Shown here piece by piece: positions 1-7,308 of a stretch of DNA of 11,352 bases; position 1 is the first letter of the stretch, and the number at the start of each line of letters is the position of its first letter. The translations under genes were made by a program, and so were the position numbers. The notes under the pieces were generated by a model that searched no databases, was not told where the DNA came from, and saw nothing but the letters and a program-made list of their open reading frames with translations. The DNA comes from Bacteroidales bacterium. Lineage in GTDB: Bacteria; Bacteroidota; Bacteroidia; Bacteroidales; Muribaculaceae. The DNA is taken from positions 1-11,352 of the forward strand of contig SFOK01000053.1 in the NCBI GenBank assembly GCA_004552395.1, read 5' to 3'.

Positions 1-11
1 AAATAATATCT

Positions 12-452
12 ATGAAAAAGATTTGTTTATCACTCTTGATTACGCTTTGCACTGTGTTCGCAGTATCTGCCCGCAACAATTACAGCCGCAATGAGGATCA
101 ACTCCCTAAAGCAGCCCGCACCATGATATCCAACTATTTCAAAGGCGGCGTATCACTTGTGAAGACCGAGACCTCCATGGGTCGTGTTTCGGAATACGAA
201 GTTATTCTGACCGACGGAACGGAAATATCTTTCGACCGTCAGGGCAACTGGAAAGATGTGGAAGTGGGCGATTCAAAAGCCGTCCCCTCGCAGATCGTTC
301 CCAAAAACATCATAAACTATGTAAAGTCTTCCCATCCCGGCGACAAGATCGTAGGCATAGAGCGTAAACGCAACGGTTTCGAGGTGGAACTGAGAAGCGG
401 CATAGAGATCCGTTTCAACAAGACAGGCAATTTCATCAAATACGACGACTGA
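12..452 (+). CDS. Exported PepSY-like (DUF2874-type) protein
   Basis: A 146-residue protein with a Sec signal peptide: a KK pair, a hydrophobic core at residues 4-17, and a likely cut after VSA at residue 20, which places it in the periplasm or beyond. The mature part is two copies of a roughly 50-residue unit, about 31-86 and 96-146. Each unit starts with an LP/VP-led helix and ends with strands carrying a 'DGTEISFDRQGNW' / 'SGIEIRFNKTGNF' motif. This matches the PepSY-like putative periplasmic family of Bacteroidetes, whose fold resembles the beta-lactamase inhibitor protein. Its role is not established; a regulatory or inhibitory partner-binding function is usually supposed. No lipobox is present. 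Only 11 bases lie upstream in the window, so its promoter is outside. It ends 76 bp before the convergent solute-binding-like gene, with no strong terminator between them. The family call is fairly sure; the function is unknown. Confidence 0.85.
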   Translation: MKKICLSLLITLCTVFAVSARNNYSRNEDQLPKAARTMISNYFKGGVSLVKTETSMGRVSEYEVILTDGTEISFDRQGNWKDVEVGDSKAVPSQIVPKNIINYVKSSHPGDKIVGIERKRNGFEVELRSGIEIRFNKTGNFIKYDD

Positions 453-493
453 CCCTTATCTCCCCTATCTGCCTCCGGCCTGAGCATCTCAAC

Positions 494-540
494 TTCGCCC
501 TCAGCCTCTGCCCTATCCGCTTTCGCCCTCAGCGGGCGAA
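494..540. repeat. 12-bp direct repeat with small stem at convergent gene ends
   Basis: TTCGCCCTCAGC occurs at 494-505 and again at 522-533. Either copy can pair with GGGCGAA at 534-540; the nearer one gives a 7-bp stem with a 5-base loop that includes the stop codon of the minus-strand gene. Neither side of the stem has a T-tract, so it is not a standard intrinsic terminator. It may only slow convergent transcription or stabilise the 3' ends. Confidence 0.35.
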
Positions 541-1464
541 GTAGCGGCGGCGTAGTTCTTCGCCTTCGGGCGTTGCGGTATATTTCTTCAGCAATACGTT
601 CATACGGCGGAGCAGGACGCTGTCGCCCGGCGCCACGGCCCAGTCCTGTTTCTGCGAGAATCCTACAGGCGTGATCACCAGGTTGGGATACGACCGAAGC
701 ATACCCTCGGCCACCAACTCATTGACGACGGCGAAGGAGAACTCCCGCTGCGCCACCTTGACCACGAGCAGTTCCGACGACAGCTCGGGATGTCTCTTCA
801 CATTGATGGTGATACCCGACTCGTCGGCCATGTTGTGGATACGCGGCTCAAGAGGCGAATCATCTTCGATATGCACTGTGGCTCCGTCGAGGTCGAACAC
901 GCTGCCGAACTTCGTCTCCGGCATCGCCACAAGCACCTGACGGTCTATGTAGACCGAATCCGTGTAAAGGACCCGGTTCTTGAACGCGGCCGTCTCCGGG
1001 AGCGAAGCCAGGAGATCGTAGTCTCCGGCAGTCAGCTTATTCTGCGCCTCCGCTAAGGAATTCACCGGCCAGAACCTCAGCGCCAGACCCTCACGGGCTG
1101 CTATGAGCCTCAGCAGATCGTAGCTGTAACCTCCGAGAGTGTCAGCATATGAATAATAATTCATCGGAGCATACAGCATGGCCACATCTATGGTGTCGCC
1201 GCCCGACGCTCCCGACTTCTCCGCTTCGAGCACCACACCCGGCGCCGAGCAGGACCTCAACCCCACGAACACACCCACCACAAGAGCTAAGAGAAGCAGA
1301 TAGGCCACCGTCATAAGCTTCTTGGGCCGCGGCAGCTGCGGCTTGGCAGCAAAGCTTTCCGAATCCTGAGGCTTTGCCGCAAAGCGCTCCGACTCACGCT
1401 GCTTGGCGGAGAAGCGGTCCGGATCCTGAGGCTTGGTGTTACTGTTCGGCTTTTTCTGATTCAT
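529..1464 (-). CDS. Membrane-tethered solute-binding-like protein (SBP_bac_3 type)
   Basis: A 311-residue protein with three parts. Residues 1-50 are a charged, probably cytoplasmic tail made largely of three 10-residue repeats. Residues about 52-69 form one membrane segment, preceded by PRPKK (inside-positive). Residues about 90-311 resemble a periplasmic solute-binding domain of the amino-acid (family 3) type, also seen in the N-terminal half of MltF. Supporting stretches are 'GGYSYDLLRLIA', 'AQNKLTAGDYDLLASLPET', the paired lobe segment near 'DLDGATVHIEDDSP', and a C-terminal 'LLKKYTATPEGEELRRRYF'. No lytic transglycosylase domain follows, so it is not a full MltF. No permease or ATPase lies nearby. 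It starts 12 bp after the porin stop, which implies co-transcription and perhaps shared envelope work. The ligand cannot be read from sequence. It could be a sensor or adaptor rather than a transporter component. Confidence 0.78.
   Translation of the reverse strand: MNQKKPNSNTKPQDPDRFSAKQRESERFAAKPQDSESFAAKPQLPRPKKLMTVAYLLLLALVVGVFVGLRSCSAPGVVLEAEKSGASGGDTIDVAMLYAPMNYYSYADTLGGYSYDLLRLIAAREGLALRFWPVNSLAEAQNKLTAGDYDLLASLPETAAFKNRVLYTDSVYIDRQVLVAMPETKFGSVFDLDGATVHIEDDSPLEPRIHNMADESGITINVKRHPELSSELLVVKVAQREFSFAVVNELVAEGMLRSYPNLVITPVGFSQKQDWAVAPGDSVLLRRMNVLLKKYTATPEGEELRRRYFAR
1336..1425 (-). repeat. Three 30-bp in-frame tandem repeats in the tail of the solute-binding-like protein
   Basis: The region encodes three successive 10-residue units, DPDRFSAKQR, ESERFAAKPQ and DSESFAAKPQ (residues 14-43). 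A partial unit, KPQ, precedes them at residues 11-13. The DNA copies are imperfect (CTGAGGCTT... recurs), so the array is probably old enough to have diverged but could still change copy number. Confidence 0.8.
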
Positions 1465-1476
1465 GAGGCGGCGGGG

Positions 1477-3543
1477 TTAGTTGAGGAAGTCGACCGAGAG
1501 TCCGATCTGGAAACGTCGCGGATTGAGCGGATAGAGCGGCATGGAGAAATAATCCCTTGAGAACCAGCCCTGATTTATGTGGCTCATCATCACGTAGAAA
1601 CGCACCTTGGAGAGTCGGCAGGTGAGATACACGTTCATGAAAGGATAGTTGCCGATCTTCTCTTTATCCTGATTCACAAACGACATAGTGGCCGGCTGAT
1701 ACGACGGCGCGTAATATTTCGTGTAGTAATCGCAGTCGACACCGAGCTGCACCCTGAGCACACGGAAAGCGTCGAAGTTCAGGTACATATTGGAGTAGAT
1801 GCTAAGTTCCGGGAGCGGAAGCACCGTTTTCTTCGACGAGTGCTGGAACACGATCGTGTTGTCCCAGTTCCAGATGCCCGCCCGCAGCTTCTGCTCAAGG
1901 CGAGCCGAGATCACCTGCACATTGCCGCCGTGCTGACGGGGCAATCCGTCGGAGTCAAAATATACATAATTCTGTATATTCTCAACGCCGGCCGAGAGAC
2001 GGGTCCGTGTCCACGGCACCTCCACCTCACCTTCGGCACGGAACGATCGCGTCTTGCCGAAATCGTTGTTCCAGGCGAAATGGTTCGAGAAATAATGCTG
2101 CAGCAAATACGGCTGCGAAGTGTTGAGAAAATGAGCGCGGGCCGTCACACCTACCGTGTCGCCGAGCAGCGGCACACGGGTAGCCACATGGCCGTGGGCC
2201 TCTATGTCGGCCGCCACATCGCCTGCAATTCCCGCGCGCAGGTCGGCTCCGTAAGTAAGTATAGAGCCGCGCGTCTTGCTCAGTCGGCCGCCCACATAGA
2301 GCAGGTTGCGGTTCTTGCGGGGCGTATAGCTGAAGCCGTCGGGCAGCGGCGAAAGCTCCTCATGCTCGAGTCGTGTCGAGGCAAGCGAGTCTTCCGGCTG
2401 GACGAATTTCTGCAGACGGTAGGTGGCATAGACAGACAGGCCGAACTTGGCCCAGGTGCGGAACCCCTCAATCATCTCGATGCCAAGAGTGTTGTCGAGC
2501 TCAGTGAGATGCGTGTCGTCATGGGTAGAGCCCCGGTTCAGGTAAGAATTGCGCCAGAAGCTGTCGGCCGTCGCGCCCGTGCTCTTGTCGTGAAAGACAT
2601 GGCGGTCCGTGCGGTAGTCGAGCGTCCAGATGAACTTGGTGACAGGCACATAGACGTCGCGCGTGAGAGTATCGTTCACCTCCTCGGTGCGCCAGTAGCC
2701 CACATTGAATGCATTGTTCATGAAGAACCGGGCGCCGTTCACCCTGGAGTGGGCGGCGTTCAGGTTCACCGGTATGGACTTGGGGTCGATATGGTCCACA
2801 CCGCCCTGAAGCACGGCCGGGTCGGTGATATAGAGCCGGTCGGTGATACCGCCGTTCTCCTTGTTGAGCATGTTCCAGTGGTTGAAGAAGGCCTGCATCT
2901 CGTAACGGTCGCCGCGGTAATAGCCGCGGAAGCCGAACATGAAATCTTTCGTGGCCTGGCAATCGTAGCTGCCCTTGGAGTAGATATAGTCGAGCATGGC
3001 ACCTATCCCCACCCGGCGGTTCACATTGCCGGCGAAGTTGATCTTGAGGCGGTCCTGAGTGGTCTGTTTGCCGCCTCCGGTGTTGTAGGACACCTGAGTG
3101 TTCGGTATGTAGACATTGAAGAACTTCACGCGCTGTTCCGAAGGGATCCAGGCCCTGAGCGCGTCGGCGAAGAAGAACTCGCTGCGGGACTGCCGGCGGA
3201 AGAAGATCATGTTCTCACCTTCGGTGCCAAGGTTGCCTGTGGTGGCATATGCCACGCTCTGCAGCGAGGGGACGGCCTGCCGCTGATAGTTGAGCGGTAT
3301 GGTGTCGAAAGGTGCGGGCTCGTGCTGGCCGAGCGGATAAGCGAGCGTCCAGGCCGAAGGGGTGTAGACCTTCTTCTCGCCCTTGACTTGCGCGGCCTCG
3401 GTTTCCGGCTTGGGCATCGCCTTGGGCGAGGACAGATTCTGCGCGCCGAGCTGCAGCGATCCCGTCAGCGCTCCGAGCAGGAGCAGGAGCAGCCGCGGGA
3501 CATTCAGATGAGCTCTATGCTTAAGATTCAGTCTTATTTTCAC
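1477..3543 (-). CDS. Putative outer-membrane porin (Porin_10 family)
   Basis: About 688 residues, with a signal peptide (K/R-rich start, a run of Leu, Gly and Ala, cut near LGAQ) and a long beta-barrel body. The N-terminal third carries features I recognise from Bacteroidetes Porin_10 proteins: 'VPSLQSVAYATTGNLG', 'ENMIFFRRQSRSEFFFADAL', then 'VKFFNVYIPNTQVSYNTGGG'. The rest alternates aromatic strands and ends in FQIGLSVDFLN, a barrel-type terminal strand with a near-terminal aromatic. It would sit in the outer membrane as a channel; the substrate is unknown. There is no ATG before residue 44. A TGA lies upstream in frame, so the start must be GTG at 3543 (giving MKIRLNLK...) or TTG at 3549; I prefer GTG. 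The gap from the aminopeptidase is about 100 bp and holds a GC palindrome (3600-3609) but no T-tract. The solute-binding-like gene follows after 12 bp. Confidence 0.85.
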   Translation of the reverse strand: MKIRLNLKHRAHLNVPRLLLLLLGALTGSLQLGAQNLSSPKAMPKPETEAAQVKGEKKVYTPSAWTLAYPLGQHEPAPFDTIPLNYQRQAVPSLQSVAYATTGNLGTEGENMIFFRRQSRSEFFFADALRAWIPSEQRVKFFNVYIPNTQVSYNTGGGKQTTQDRLKINFAGNVNRRVGIGAMLDYIYSKGSYDCQATKDFMFGFRGYYRGDRYEMQAFFNHWNMLNKENGGITDRLYITDPAVLQGGVDHIDPKSIPVNLNAAHSRVNGARFFMNNAFNVGYWRTEEVNDTLTRDVYVPVTKFIWTLDYRTDRHVFHDKSTGATADSFWRNSYLNRGSTHDDTHLTELDNTLGIEMIEGFRTWAKFGLSVYATYRLQKFVQPEDSLASTRLEHEELSPLPDGFSYTPRKNRNLLYVGGRLSKTRGSILTYGADLRAGIAGDVAADIEAHGHVATRVPLLGDTVGVTARAHFLNTSQPYLLQHYFSNHFAWNNDFGKTRSFRAEGEVEVPWTRTRLSAGVENIQNYVYFDSDGLPRQHGGNVQVISARLEQKLRAGIWNWDNTIVFQHSSKKTVLPLPELSIYSNMYLNFDAFRVLRVQLGVDCDYYTKYYAPSYQPATMSFVNQDKEKIGNYPFMNVYLTCRLSKVRFYVMMSHINQGWFSRDYFSMPLYPLNPRRFQIGLSVDFLN

Positions 3544-3643
3544 TGTCAAAAGATTATTCTTGTATCGGACCCGGTATCGGCCTCAGACCCGGAAGCGTGC
3601 CGGGCCCGGGGTGGATCGGGAGATCTTGCAGGGCGTCGCGGCC

Positions 3644-4951
3644 TCAGAGGCTGAAGAAAGCCTTCATGGCCGCAGTCATCCACTCATGGTCGGCACACGA
3701 GGCTGTCTCGCGGGCCGAGTGCATGGCCCAGATCGGGTTGCCCACATCCACGCCGCGTATGTCGAGCTGTCCGGTGAGAATATTGCCGAGCGTGGAGCCG
3801 CCTGCCACATCCGAGTGGTTCACGAAGTACTGACACGGCACGCCGGCCTTCTCGCAGAGGTTGCGGAACACGGCCGATCCGTCGGCGTCGGTCATATATT
3901 TGCAGTTGGCGTTGATCTTCACCACCGGACCGCAGCATATCTGCGGATGGTTCGTGGGGTCGTACTTGGAGGAGTAGTTGGGATGCCAGGCGTGGGCGTC
4001 GTCGGCCGATATCATGAAAGAACGGCTTATGGCGCAGTGGAAATCCTCGCGGTCCCCTTTGGGTGTGAGGGCTGTGGTGACGCGTTCGAGCATATTGGCA
4101 AGCACCGGCGAGTGAGCGCCCTGCTTGGTGCCTGAGCCCGTCTCTTCGTTGTCGAATACGGCCATGACTCGTGTGGCGGCCGTATCTGTGCCGCAGGCGT
4201 CCAACAGAGCGCGGAGCGAGGCGAAGGCCATGCTCAGGTCGTCGATACGGCCCGACTGGAACAGCTCGCCGTGGACTCCGCAGCGGGAGGCCGGCTCCGT
4301 CGGATAGAGGTTGAGCTCATAGTCGAGGATACGGTCGGGCTCCACGCCGAGTTCGGCGCCGAGGAGCGACTTAACCACACCACCGGCCTTCTGGAGAGCC
4401 TCGTAGTCGTCTTTGGAATATACGCCGAGCACCGGGAGCATGTCGGTCTGCACCGACAGCGGGTTACCTTCGTTGACCGCGCGGTTGAAATGGATAGCGA
4501 GGTGAGGGATCGTGCACACCGGTTTGCGAAGATCCACAAGCCGGATCTCGGGCTGCAGCGGGTTGTCCGAACGGAGAGCCACACGTCCCGACATGGAGAG
4601 CGGACGGTCGAACCAGGTATAGAGGATACCGCCGCCGTATTTCTCCACATTGAGCTTGACGATGCCTTCGGTGTATATCTCGGCATTCGGTTTCACCTTG
4701 AATGTGGGCGAGTCGGAATGGGAGGCTATGATGTTGAAGCCGGCTCCCGAAGGGGGTTCCGTACCGGCCACAAACGCGAATATCGCGCTCCCGTTCTTGG
4801 TCATATAATATCGGCCCGAGGGTTTGAGCTCCCATCGGTTCTCAGGTTTCAGTTCCTCGAAACCGGCCTTGTCGAGTTCACGGCGAATTGTGTCCACAGC
4901 CATCAGATTGCATGTGGAGCTGTCCATCCATTTCAGCAGTTGGTCTATCAT
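3644..4951 (-). CDS. M18 family aminopeptidase (aspartyl aminopeptidase type)
   Basis: A complete 435-residue M18 zinc aminopeptidase, the usual bacterial length. It removes N-terminal residues, classically Asp or Glu, from peptides in the cytoplasm and works as a large tetrahedral oligomer. Visible motifs are SHSDSPTFKVKP (zinc ligand H78), IPHLAIHFNR (150 region), RIDDLSMAF (D237/D238), DNEETGSGT (catalytic E269 and ligand E270), SADDAHAWHPNY (D317/D318 with H320), NHSDVAGGSTLGNI, and AMHSARE (ligand H411). All expected metal and catalytic residues are present. The start ATG at 4951 begins just before the family's typical N-terminal helix. The gene lies 77 bp after the broken flavodoxin and 100 bp before the porin on the same strand. 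The leader is A-rich on the coding strand, as is common for well-translated Bacteroidetes genes. The substrate preference (Asp/Glu or broader) is not decided by sequence. Confidence 0.95.
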   Translation of the reverse strand: MIDQLLKWMDSSTCNLMAVDTIRRELDKAGFEELKPENRWELKPSGRYYMTKNGSAIFAFVAGTEPPSGAGFNIIASHSDSPTFKVKPNAEIYTEGIVKLNVEKYGGGILYTWFDRPLSMSGRVALRSDNPLQPEIRLVDLRKPVCTIPHLAIHFNRAVNEGNPLSVQTDMLPVLGVYSKDDYEALQKAGGVVKSLLGAELGVEPDRILDYELNLYPTEPASRCGVHGELFQSGRIDDLSMAFASLRALLDACGTDTAATRVMAVFDNEETGSGTKQGAHSPVLANMLERVTTALTPKGDREDFHCAISRSFMISADDAHAWHPNYSSKYDPTNHPQICCGPVVKINANCKYMTDADGSAVFRNLCEKAGVPCQYFVNHSDVAGGSTLGNILTGQLDIRGVDVGNPIWAMHSARETASCADHEWMTAAMKAFFSL

Positions 4952-4970
4952 GGCTTATATCTGTCTGTCA

Positions 4971-4996
4971 GTTCATTGATTTTGTTCATTAATTTT
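4971..4996. repeat. Two 13-bp tandem copies upstream of the aminopeptidase
   Basis: GTTCATTGATTTT (4971-4983) is followed directly by GTTCATTAATTTT (4984-4996), differing at one base. On the coding strand this makes an A-rich leader 20-45 bases before the M18 start codon. It could be a translation enhancer or a tandem regulator site; there is no further evidence. Confidence 0.5.
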
Positions 4997-5028
4997 TGGT
5001 TTTTGGCTCGGGAAGCGGCGGGGAGGGA

Positions 5029-5610
5029 TCAGTTGTTGGCTACGATATCGGTGGCCCACTCACTGAGTTCTTTTTGCGAGAGAGTGTTGAGAAGGCGACC
5101 CTTCACCCATTTCACTTCGGGATAAGCGGCTTTGAGTTTCTGCTCCGAATTCTCTATGGCGCTGCCGCCGGAGGTCATGAAGGGGACCACGGTCTTACCG
5201 TTGAGCCCGGCCTTCTCTATGAAAGTGTTGACAATAGTGGGGGCCATGTTCCACCAGTTGGGATAGCCCAGAAAGATTATATCGTAACTGCCCACGGAAT
5301 CGGGAACGTCGACGATTGCGGGACGCGACGAGAGGTCGTGCATCTCGATTGTGGAACGCGAGCTCTTGTCGGTCCAGTCGAGGTCGGCTGCCGTGTAAGG
5401 TTTCTCAGGTTTGATCTAGAAGATGTCGGCCGCTGTGATTGTGGCCAGCTTCTCGGCCACATCTTTGGTGGTTCCGGTGGCAGAGAAATAGCAGACGAGC
5501 ACCTTCTTGCCGGCCGAGGGATCGGGCTTGGCCGTATCGGCATTCCCTTTGCATCCTGATGCACCAACTCCTATGGCTACTGCCGCCATGCATTTGAAAA
5601 ACGTCTTCAT
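5029..5610 (-). pseudogene. Exported flavodoxin lipoprotein interrupted by an amber codon
   Basis: The frame runs from ATG at 5610 through 193 codons to TGA at 5029, except for TAG at 5416-5418 (codon 65). Residues 1-20 form a lipoprotein signal peptide ending in GASGC (lipid Cys 20). Residues 38-55, VLVCYFSATGTTKDVAEK, are the FMN-phosphate loop strand and turn of flavodoxins. After the TAG the same frame continues with IKPEKPYTAADLDWTD, then 'YDIIFLGYPNWWNMAPTIVNTFIEK', the second FMN-loop region of the Flavodoxin_4 group, and a normal C-terminus. No other lesion is visible. Homologues usually have Glu before 'IKPEKPYT', so one G-to-T change (GAG to TAG) explains the stop. The first half alone cannot bind FMN properly, and an internal ATG at 5343 would give a piece without the P-loop. 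It may be a recent null allele, a base error, or read-through. It is first in the minus-strand series after a good promoter. Confidence 0.85.
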
Positions 5611-5776
5611 TGTCAGCTTGATAGTTAAAAGTTACACTTCTGTCGTTCGGAGCTTCACCTTCCGGCGTCATAAGATACTCTTTAGGGCCCTGTGCCGGAC
5701 TTTGAGGCCCGCTTCGGAGAGGCACCGAGTGAAAAGGGGGAAGTTTCCGAACCCCGCAAGGGGGGCTTTCCACTTG

Positions 5777-5808
5777 CAAAAATATATAAAAAAAAGCAGA
5801 CATACAAG
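5777..5808 (-). promoter_or_regulatory. Bacteroidetes-type promoter for the flavodoxin/aminopeptidase series
   Basis: On the minus strand CTTG (5808-5805) is followed after 20 bp by TATTTTTG (5784-5777), a full match to the TAnnTTTG -7 element with the expected spacing. The predicted start of transcription near 5770 leaves a leader of about 160 bases before the flavodoxin ATG. That leader begins with a C/G-run hairpin (CCCC-TTGC-GGGG type, near 5753-5765). Confidence 0.72.
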
Positions 5809-5935
5809 AGGCTCACCGGCAGCTTAGCGGCCGACGGCCTAAGCCCGACCCCGCGACCACCGCAGCTAAAAAGACCAACTGTTTCAGAAGCATCTCCATA
5901 ATGAGAAAAATGTGCAAGAAAAGAGGAAATATGTG

Positions 5936-5967
5936 CTTGCCCTTGTCGCTGACATTAGTTTACTTTG
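5936..5967 (+). promoter_or_regulatory. Bacteroidetes-type promoter for the DUF362 gene
   Basis: CTTG at 5936-5939 is followed after 20 bp by TTACTTTG at 5960-5967, which differs from TAnnTTTG only at the second base. Transcription would begin near 5973, giving a leader of about 118 bases before the ATG at 6092. Confidence 0.65.
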
Positions 5968-6005
5968 CACTGTCGGAAACCGCTCCGGGCCGGGGAGGCT
6001 CCGGT

Positions 6006-6030
6006 GGCGAAGAATCGCCGGTCTTTCTTT
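6006..6030 (+). promoter_or_regulatory. Possible attenuator hairpin in the DUF362 leader
   Basis: GGCGA (6006-6010) and TCGCC (6015-6019) form a 5-bp stem with an AGAA loop, followed by the pyrimidine-rich GGTCTTTCTTT. It lies between the predicted promoter and the start codon, so it could attenuate transcription. The stem is short and the T-run is broken by C, so this is weak. Confidence 0.3.
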
Positions 6031-6091
6031 CCCGGAATCAGGCTTCAAGTACCCTAAAAATCATCATACCAATCAATAAAACAATCCGGAT

Positions 6092-7090
6092 ATGAAACTT
6101 ATGAAACTTGCCGCGCTCGGCATGGCTATCGCGCCTATGGCCGCTTGCGCTCAGACACAGCCGGTCGCTCCCGTGGAGGCTGTGCCCCGGGAGGCTGTGG
6201 TTTACTTCACCTCCGACATCTCGCCCGAAGGCCTCGTACGCGTATACAAAGCTCTCGGCGTGGAGCCTGACGGCAAAGTGGCCGTGAAGATAAGCACCGG
6301 CGAATCGGAGAAGAGCCATCAGCTCGACCCGGCCCTCATCAAAGATCTCGTGCAGTCAGTGAACGGCACACTCGTGGAGTGCAACACAGCCTACGGAGGC
6401 AACCGCGCAACCACAGCCGACCACATGAAAGCCATCGACAAACGCGGCTACCGCGAGATAGCTCCCGTGGTGATCATGGATGCCGAAAGCGAGATGCAGA
6501 TCCCCGTTCAGGACACCACATGGATCAAGCACGACATCGTCGGCTCTCATCTGGCCGACTATGATTTCATGATCAACCTGGCCCACTTCAAAGGTCACGC
6601 CATGGGCGGCTTCGGAGGTGTGCTTAAGAACGCTTCTATCGGTGTGGCTTCCTCCAACGGCAAGATCTACATCCACACAGCCGGTGTGAACGACAACGTA
6701 AGCCAGGGCTGGATGAACGGCCGCGGTCAGGATCCGTTCCTGGAGTCGATGGCAGCAGCTGCCCAGGGCGTCCACAATTACTTCAAGAACCGCAACGGCA
6801 TTGTTTATATCGACGTGATGAACAACATGTCGGTAGACTGCGACTGCAACGGCAACCCCGCTGCACCCGAACTTAAGAACATCGGCATCCTCGCCTCGAC
6901 AGATCCCGTGGCTCTCGACAAAGCCTGCCTCGATCTCGTGTTCGGCCACAAGGCCAACACCCCCGGCGACAACGCCGATCCTCTGATCGAGCGTATCAAC
7001 TCCCGCCACGGCACACACACAGTGGAGCACGCCGAGAAGATCGGTCTGGGCACCACCTGCTATAAGCTTGTGAACATCGACAAGAAATAA
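6092..7090 (+). CDS. Exported DUF362 domain protein
   Basis: A 332-residue protein. The N-terminus is a signal peptide with MAAC at residues 16-19, a possible though non-ideal lipobox (C19). The rest matches the DUF362 family (uncharacterised Fe-S centre protein group): 'VVYFTSDISPEGLVRVYKALG', 'NLAHFKGHAMGGFGGVLKN' (162-180), 'MSVDCDCNGNPAAPEL' (246-261), 'NIGILASTDPVALDKACLDLV' (263-283) and a C-terminal 'HGTHTVEHAEKIGLG'. Many relatives carry a two-cluster ferredoxin insert with CxxCxxC motifs. None is present here, and the VDCDC pair is the main Cys motif left, so redox or metal binding is inferred only. ATG codons at 6092 and 6101 begin a doubled MKL; either gives the same export signal. 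It is monocistronic, with its own promoter and a terminator 38 bp after the stop. It is transcribed away from an exported flavodoxin, a possible partner. The family is sure; the function is unknown. Confidence 0.88.
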   Translation: MKLMKLAALGMAIAPMAACAQTQPVAPVEAVPREAVVYFTSDISPEGLVRVYKALGVEPDGKVAVKISTGESEKSHQLDPALIKDLVQSVNGTLVECNTAYGGNRATTADHMKAIDKRGYREIAPVVIMDAESEMQIPVQDTTWIKHDIVGSHLADYDFMINLAHFKGHAMGGFGGVLKNASIGVASSNGKIYIHTAGVNDNVSQGWMNGRGQDPFLESMAAAAQGVHNYFKNRNGIVYIDVMNNMSVDCDCNGNPAAPELKNIGILASTDPVALDKACLDLVFGHKANTPGDNADPLIERINSRHGTHTVEHAEKIGLGTTCYKLVNIDKK

Positions 7091-7127
7091 TCCGAGTGAA
7101 TATTCCAAACCGAATAACGCACTGATT

Positions 7128-7149
7128 CTGTTTTGGTAAACAGTTTTTT
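7128..7149 (+). terminator. Intrinsic terminator of the DUF362 gene
   Basis: CTGTTT (7128-7133) pairs with AAACAG (7138-7143) around a TGGT loop, followed at once by six T residues. The stem is AT-rich and modest, but its position 38 bp after the stop and its orientation fit termination. Confidence 0.65.
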
Positions 7150-7249
7150 CTCAAACAGAAGAATTTTCCCGCAAAGAAGCTAATTTCATACCGAGTAATA
7201 CGCCAATTTCGTCCGGGTCATCCTCCCGGAAGCAAGACCAACAACCACG

Positions 7250-7290
7250 GGCGCCCGGAAGTCGCGACTGACCTCCGGGCGCCATCTTTT
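7250..7290 (+). terminator. Strong GC hairpin with T-tract
   Basis: GGCGCCCGGA (7250-7259) and TCCGGGCGCC (7274-7283) pair perfectly over 10 bp. The 14-base spacer itself holds the palindrome AGTCGCGACT. ATCTTTT follows, so it works as a terminator for plus-strand RNA. It could back up the weaker terminator upstream, or be one end of a dispersed intergenic repeat together with the 9-bp array that begins 19 bp later. Confidence 0.6.
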
Positions 7291-7308
7291 CGGCACTTTT
7301 CCGGCAGA

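Larger units (their letters stand above)
5611..6091. promoter_or_regulatory. Divergent intergenic region, flavodoxin / DUF362 gene
   Basis: These 481 bases contain no credible gene. They hold two outward-facing promoters (5777-5808 minus, 5936-5967 plus) and the leaders they define. Between them at 5823-5843 is an imperfect dyad (CTTAG-CGGCC...GGCC-TAAG) that could be an operator reading both ways. Short open frames here overlap the promoters and look accidental. Confidence 0.6.

Noticed and set aside
522..540. Intrinsic terminator between the convergent genes
   Set aside because: The stem is only 7 bp and no T-tract follows on either strand.
529..1464. Membrane-bound lytic transglycosylase F
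   Set aside because: The protein resembles only the binding-domain half of MltF; the transglycosylase domain is absent.
1579..3654. A 691-codon plus-strand open frame covering the whole porin gene
   Set aside because: It lies exactly opposite the porin in a GC-rich gene, where antisense frames stay open by codon bias. It has no recognisable domain, no signal and no promoter, and its composition is His/Val/Arg-rich as expected of a shadow.
5901..6095. 64-codon plus-strand frame before the DUF362 gene
   Set aside because: It overlaps the predicted promoter and leader and has no recognisable domain.
6356..7108. 250-codon minus-strand frame opposite the DUF362 gene
   Set aside because: It is a shadow of a clear family member, with no independent signal and no promoter on that strand.
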